Source: Niveispirillum sp048066115 (GTDB lineage: Bacteria; Pseudomonadota; Alphaproteobacteria; Azospirillales; Azospirillaceae). Taken from it: a DNA stretch of 64,000 nt. This document shows, one piece after another, positions 62,551 to 64,000 of the stretch. Position numbers and translations under genes: made by a program. A model generated the notes under the pieces. The model made no database searches, had not been told where the DNA came from, and saw nothing but the letters and a program-made list of their open reading frames with translations. Each line of letters opens with the position of its first letter. Position 1 is the stretch's first letter. Location of the stretch: positions 1-64,000 of the forward strand of contig NZ_JBLTYX010000014.1 of assembly GCF_048066115.1 (NCBI RefSeq), read 5' to 3'.

Positions 62551-63483
62551 ATGCCACAGATTGCCCGTTTTGTCGGTATCGACGTTGGTTCGCTCCGGCT
62601 CGATGTCCATGTTCTGCCGGACGATATTGCCTTTGCCGTGGACAACAGCCTGGAGGGCTGGGAGCAGCTTGCCCGGCGCCTGGGATCGTTGCTCGTGGCC
62701 AAGATATGCCTGGAGGCAACCGGTGGATATGAAACTGGCGTGCTCGACCATCTGCACGCCAGGGGCTTCACCCTCAGCCGGGTCAACCCGGCTGAGGTCA
62801 AGGCCTTTGCCAAAGGCTTCCGACGACACATCAAGACCGACAGGGCCGATGCCCGGCTGCTGGCCCGCGTGGCCGGCATCATTGACGCCGTGCCCTACAA
62901 ACCCAATCCCAAGGCCGAGCTGCTGGCCCAGATCGTCGGCTATCGCCGCCGCGTTGTTGATGACATCACCGCCCTGGAGAACCAGCTCCGGCGCTATACC
63001 GACAAGGAGCTGATCCGCTGGACAGCCAGACGTCTCGACCATCTGCGCCGCTGCCTGGCCCCGCCCTGGACAAGCGCATCGCCAAGGCCCTGCGCGGACC
63101 CGATGCCCCGCCACTAGCCGCCAGGCTCCTGGCGGTCGCCGGTATCGGCGACGGTCTGGCCGCCACCCTCCCTCGCCCGCCTGCCCGAACTCGGCACCGT
63201 CAACAGACGCGAGATCGCCGCCCTGGTCGGCGTCGCCCCCTTCCAGCGGCAAAGCGGAAAATATGTCGGCCAGGCCAAAATCGCCGGCGGAAGACCAGAT
63301 GTCCGCAGGGTCCTCTATATGGCAACCATGAGCGCGATCCGACATAACAAACCCATCGCCGATTTCTACAGCAAACTCATCGCAGACGGAAAAAAGGGAA
63401 AACTCGCCCTCGTCGCCGCCATGCGCAAATTCATCACCATTCTCAACGCTATCGCCGCCTCCATAATCGTTCCCAACCCGTAA
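62551..63483 (+). pseudogene. IS110-family transposase, two frameshifts
   Basis: The N-terminal DEDD/RuvC-like domain is intact: GIDVG (Asp), LEATGG (Glu) and KTDRADA (Asp pair). Near 63055-63065 the frame changes (two extra C, or one base missing), so the first frame ends early at 63117. The next block, ALDKRIAKALRGPDAPPLAA plus AVAGIG, is in a second frame. One extra C near 63172 shifts to the C-terminal frame with LPELGTVNRREIAALVGVAP, the catalytic-Ser domain of IS110 (IS116/IS110/IS902), ending at the TAA at 63481. Total length 933 nt. Confidence 0.88.
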
Positions 63484-63540
63484 CGGACAATCACAGTTGT
63501 CTTTCGCCGGGATGACGGAGATGTGTGTGTGCGGTGGTAC

Positions 63541-64000
63541 TCACCACCGCCGCTTCGCCGCCCCGAACGGTGGCCGCTTCACCAGCGGCTTGGGCGGAGG
63601 TGGAGGCGGCGGCGGCGGGGGTGGCAGGTCAGCCGTCACCTTTTCTCCGGCCGCCATCTGGGCCAGGGCCTGCATCAGGGTGCGGGCGCCGGCCATGCGG
63701 GTCTCGTCGCTTTCCCAGGGGCGCAGGAAGACCAGCTTGTGGTCGGTGGGGCGCAGTTTGGCGGTGCCGGCCTGTTTCTGGATGAATTCAACCAGCTTGG
63801 CCGGGTTCTTGAAGCTGTTGTTGCGGAAGCCGACGGTCGCCCCCTTGGGGCCGGCGTCGAGGTTGGAGACCCCCGCCTCCCGGCACAGGCGCTTGATCTC
63901 CATCAGGCGCAGCAGATTGTCCACCTCCGGCGGCATGGAGCCGAACCGGTCGATCAGTTCCACGCCGAACGCCTCCACCTCGTCCTTGCCGGCCAGGTCC
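63541..64000 (-). CDS. mfd: Transcription-repair coupling factor Mfd, C-terminal part (5' end outside window)
   Basis: Only about 153 codons are visible. The sequence EVEAFGVELIDRFGSMPPEV then DNLLRLMEIKRLCREAGVSN is the C-terminal TRCF domain of Mfd, the ATP-dependent translocase that dislodges stalled RNA polymerase and recruits UvrA. The tail carries an 11-proline run and a basic end (KRPPFGAAKRRW) beyond the conserved domain. The 22-nt gap to the repeat half-arm holds nothing else. Confidence 0.93.
   Translation of the reverse strand, partial: DLAGKDEVEAFGVELIDRFGSMPPEVDNLLRLMEIKRLCREAGVSNLDAGPKGATVGFRNNSFKNPAKLVEFIQKQAGTAKLRPTDHKLVFLRPWESDETRMAGARTLMQALAQMAAGEKVTADLPPPPPPPPPPPKPLVKRPPFGAAKRRW

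Larger units (their letters stand above)
62354..63502 (+). mobile_element. IS110-family insertion sequence with 5' non-coding bridge-RNA region
   Basis: The element is bounded by a CT dinucleotide at 62354-62355 and at 63501-63502, as for IS110-family core sites. It has about 195 nt of non-coding DNA upstream of the transposase and only 17 nt downstream, the layout of the IS110 group (bridge RNA in the left end). It has no terminal inverted repeats, as expected. It sits in the hairpin apex of a dispersed palindrome. The transposase is frameshifted twice. Confidence 0.85.

Noticed and set aside
62167..63345. 392-codon minus-strand frame across the IS element
   Set aside because: Antisense of the IS110 transposase and of the palindromic repeat; the plus strand has the DEDD and Ser domains.

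Overview
The window is high-G+C (about 65% by eye) and reads as the chromosome of an alphaproteobacterium. The markers are GcrA, a PopZ-type polar organiser between tolC and valS, ParE, YajC, an Mth938-like protein, chemoreceptors with PilZ or PAS domains, and many two-component and TonB-type functions. The mix points to the Rhodospirillales (Azospirillaceae-like), but I cannot assign a genus. Gene density is high, and most genes are housekeeping or regulatory.

Layout: 1-4.3 kb is an RND efflux pump with its adaptor. 4.5-6.1 kb is purE-purK. 6.3-16.5 kb holds a family-5 uracil-DNA glycosylase, a 32-residue membrane peptide, two chemoreceptors, gcrA (with DnaA boxes and GANTC sites upstream), icd, a CoxE-like vWA protein and a membrane adenylate cyclase. 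16.5-17.9 kb has two tandem secreted pilin-like proteins, the first behind a good sigma-54 promoter match. 18-22.2 kb has an AraC/SDR divergent pair, three tRNAs, a Nudix hydrolase and a HigBA-like module whose toxin is frameshifted. 22.4-28.5 kb is the conserved PCMT-rhodanese-tolC-popZ-valS block. 28.5-31.5 kb is an accessory stretch (hypothetical gene, DUF4238, small basic protein, Phd/PIN toxin-antitoxin). 31.5-36.3 kb has a TetR/SDR pair, a POT peptide transporter, a DUF815 ATPase and yajC. 36.4-43.5 kb has a TonB-dependent receptor, mgtE and malic enzyme. 43.8-49.8 kb has two methyltransferases, a tautomerase/LysR pair, tRNA-Leu, a branched-chain amino acid binding protein, a receiver-only regulator and a lipoprotein. 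49.8-53.7 kb is serS-surE-pcm-nlpD. 53.9-57.8 kb is MarR-MOSC, a thioesterase and parE. A strikingly AT-rich DUF2971 gene follows parE. The right end has REP-like repeats, an epoxide-hydrolase-like enzyme, mnmA, an IS110-family element and the 3' end of mfd.

The most notable object is the IS110-family element at 62354-63502. Its 5' non-coding region contains a candidate bridge RNA. Read by eye, that RNA has two internal loops. One matches both sides of the DNA the element sits in, and the other matches the element's own two ends; all four matches are 6-8 nt and converge on one CT core dinucleotide. The element sits inside one arm of a long palindromic repeat. Its transposase carries two frameshifts, so it appears to be a dying copy that still records its targeting code.
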